This document shows, one piece after another, positions 7,788 to 9,119 of a stretch of 9,119 nucleotides of DNA. Location: NCBI GenBank assembly GCA_943913335.1, contig CALTXS010000024.1:1-9119 (forward strand), written 5' to 3'. Origin of the DNA: an uncultured Lysobacter sp. Its GTDB lineage: Bacteria; Pseudomonadota; Gammaproteobacteria; Xanthomonadales; Xanthomonadaceae. The notes beneath the pieces are model-generated. The model had not been told where the DNA came from and searched no databases. It saw nothing but the letters and a program-made list of their open reading frames with translations. The translations under genes were made by a program, and so were the position numbers. Every line of letters begins with the position of its first letter. The stretch's first letter is position 1.

Positions 7788-9064
7788 AATCTTCCCTTTT
7801 AATCAGCGGCGCACTGTCAATGGCGATGCTGACCGCCTGCACACCGCAGCAATGGATCGAGCGTCGCGTCGAATCCGCAGTGACCAATGCCATGGATGAA
7901 ATCTCCAAAGACAGCGTCGATGTCCGCCGCAAACCGGGCACGCAATTGCGCATCGCCACGTTCAACACCTCGATGTTCGATGATGCCGATGGCGGACTGC
8001 TCACGCGCCTGCGCAGTGACGATGCCAATATCCGCCGTATCGCGACCGTGATCCGCACGGTCCGTCCCGATGTCGTACTGCTCAACGAATTCGATTACGT
8101 GGCCGATGGCTCGGCAGTCGATCTGTTCCGTACGCGTTTTCTGCAGGCGTCTGTCGCGGGCACGGACCCTATCACCTATCCGTACCGCTACATCGCACCG
8201 GTAAATACCGGGGTGCCTAGCGGTCTGGATCTCGACAACAACGGCCAAGTCGGCGGCGACGGTCGCAGCGCAGGCAATGACGCCTGGGGCTATGGTCTGC
8301 ATCCCGGCCAATACGGCATGGTGGTCCTGTCGCGTTATCCGATTGATGCGGCCGCCGTGCGAACCTTTCAGAATTTAAAGTGGTCCGCGATGCCGCAGGC
8401 CATGAAACCTGTCGATCCGACCACCGGCAAGGACTGGTATTCGGCCAAGGCATGGGGTCAGTTGCGACTTTCCTCCAAGTCGCACTGGGATGTACCCGTT
8501 TTCGTCAACGGCAAGACCGTGCATGTACTGGCCTCGCATCCGACGCCGCCCGTGTTTGACGGTCCCGAGCGTCGCAACCGCAACCGCAATCACGACGAAA
8601 TCCGTTTGTGGCGCGAGTATCTCGACAATGCCGCTACCTCTGCGCGCTGGCTGTGCGATGACCGCGGACACTGTGGCGGTCTGGCGGCCGATCGTGCCTT
8701 CGTGATCATGGGCGATCAGAATGCCGACCCCGATGATGGCGATGGCGTTGCCGGCGCCGTTCGGCAGATCCTGGACCATCCGCGCGCGCAAACCGGCAAT
8801 GCTCCGCGCAGTGCGGGCGCAACGCTGAGGGCATTGGACTACGGCAAGGAACGCAAGGGCGATGTGAGCACGCACACCGGCGACTTCGGTCCCCAAGCGG
8901 GCACCTTGCGTCTGGATTACGTCATTCCGTCAAAGCAGTTCGAGATTCTCGGACAGGGCGTGTTCTGGCCCTTGCCGAAAGACCCGCAAGCCGATGCCAC
9001 CACCGCCAGCGATCATCACATGGTGTGGATGGATCTGCGCTTCGGCCCCGACGACGCGCGCTGA
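7784..9064 (+). CDS. Lipoprotein of the endonuclease/exonuclease/phosphatase (EEP) superfamily
   Basis: This 426-residue product is a lipid-anchored phosphodiesterase or phosphatase-like enzyme with unknown substrate. The signal peptide ends in the lipobox LTAC, with Cys19 lipidated; Thr20 suggests the outer membrane. A helical spacer (21-48) leads to the EEP core. Its superfamily residues can be placed: Asn61 (ATFN), Glu102 (LLNEFD), His252 (ASHP), Asp311 and Asn313 (GDQN), Asp378 (RLDYV), and Asp410/His411 (SDHH). Between the strands at 94-102 and 177-187 is an insert with an Asp/Asn/Gly-rich loop (149-160) that resembles a calcium-binding EF-hand loop. I chose the ATG at 7784. GGAG (7775-7778) lies 5 bases upstream and the signal peptide then starts correctly. 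An in-frame GTG at 7748 would put 12 unlikely residues ahead of it. It overlaps the bpt stop as ATGA. Confidence 0.88.
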   Translation: MKSSLLISGALSMAMLTACTPQQWIERRVESAVTNAMDEISKDSVDVRRKPGTQLRIATFNTSMFDDADGGLLTRLRSDDANIRRIATVIRTVRPDVVLLNEFDYVADGSAVDLFRTRFLQASVAGTDPITYPYRYIAPVNTGVPSGLDLDNNGQVGGDGRSAGNDAWGYGLHPGQYGMVVLSRYPIDAAAVRTFQNLKWSAMPQAMKPVDPTTGKDWYSAKAWGQLRLSSKSHWDVPVFVNGKTVHVLASHPTPPVFDGPERRNRNRNHDEIRLWREYLDNAATSARWLCDDRGHCGGLAADRAFVIMGDQNADPDDGDGVAGAVRQILDHPRAQTGNAPRSAGATLRALDYGKERKGDVSTHTGDFGPQAGTLRLDYVIPSKQFEILGQGVFWPLPKDPQADATTASDHHMVWMDLRFGPDDAR

Positions 9065-9072
9065 GCGCGTCG
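9052..9072 (+). terminator. Hairpin at the end of the EEP lipoprotein gene (weak terminator candidate)
   Basis: CGACGCGC (9052-9059) pairs with GCGCGTCG (9065-9072) around a 5-base loop holding the TGA stop. The stem is 8 pairs and GC-only except one A-T. No T-tract follows, so it is not a classical intrinsic terminator. It may still stabilise the 3' end. The remaining bases to 9119 hold no gene I can support. Confidence 0.3.
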
Positions 9073-9119
9073 GATAGCCGTTACCTACGCGGCTGAAAGC
9101 CGATGGATTCCGGCGCGAC

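Noticed and set aside
9091..9103. Small inverted repeat CGGCT-GAA-AGCCG near the right edge
   Set aside because: The stem is only five pairs with no T-tract; such repeats are frequent in GC-rich DNA.
9081..9119. Possible 3' end of a convergent minus-strand gene (12 codons ending ...ESIGFQPRR, stop TAA at 9083-9081)
   Set aside because: Twelve stop-free codons occur by chance more often than not, and too little is visible to identify a protein. Sequence beyond 9119 would decide it.
1..9119. Possibility of a defence system, prophage, insertion sequence or CRISPR array
   Set aside because: Every sizeable region is explained by housekeeping or envelope genes. No transposase, integrase, terminal repeats, direct-repeat array or tRNA is visible.

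Overview
The window is an ordinary stretch of a GC-rich gammaproteobacterial chromosome. The gene content points to the Xanthomonadales/Lysobacterales: a bpt gene, an AmpD-type amidase, tesB, and a DUF2007-like membrane protein of the kind annotated as 'pathogenicity-like protein' in xanthomonads. The genus assignment is inference. I see no mobile element, phage gene, CRISPR array, RNA gene or foreign-looking island, and coding density is very high.

Layout. (1) On the + strand, positions 2-1558 hold the C-terminal half of mfd, the transcription-repair coupling factor, cut by the left edge. A small lipoprotein gene (1555-1947) follows in a 4-base ATGA overlap. (2) A strong hairpin at 1950-1980 fills the gap before a convergent two-gene minus-strand operon. 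That operon runs from a small alpha/beta hydrolase (4666-4130) into rlmKL, a bifunctional 23S rRNA methyltransferase (4133-1980), again through an ATGA overlap. (3) A 46-base divergent intergenic region (4667-4712) carries a perfect 12-bp palindrome and a -10-like hexamer. (4) From there five genes run in the + direction to the right end with very short gaps: an ampD-like amidase, tesB (acyl-CoA thioesterase II), a DUF2007-like single-pass membrane protein, bpt (leucyl transferase of the N-degron pathway) and a large lipoprotein of the endonuclease/exonuclease/phosphatase superfamily.

How the genes relate. They are mostly unlinked housekeeping functions: DNA repair, rRNA modification, peptidoglycan recycling, acyl-CoA hydrolysis and regulated proteolysis. 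They are packed into three transcription units. Tight coupling is the main shared feature, with three ATGA stop/start overlaps and one 3-base gap. The less characterised genes are the two lipoproteins, the alpha/beta hydrolase and the DUF2007-like membrane protein. I did not find an undescribed multi-gene system; the points worth checking are small regulatory features and unusual domain details.
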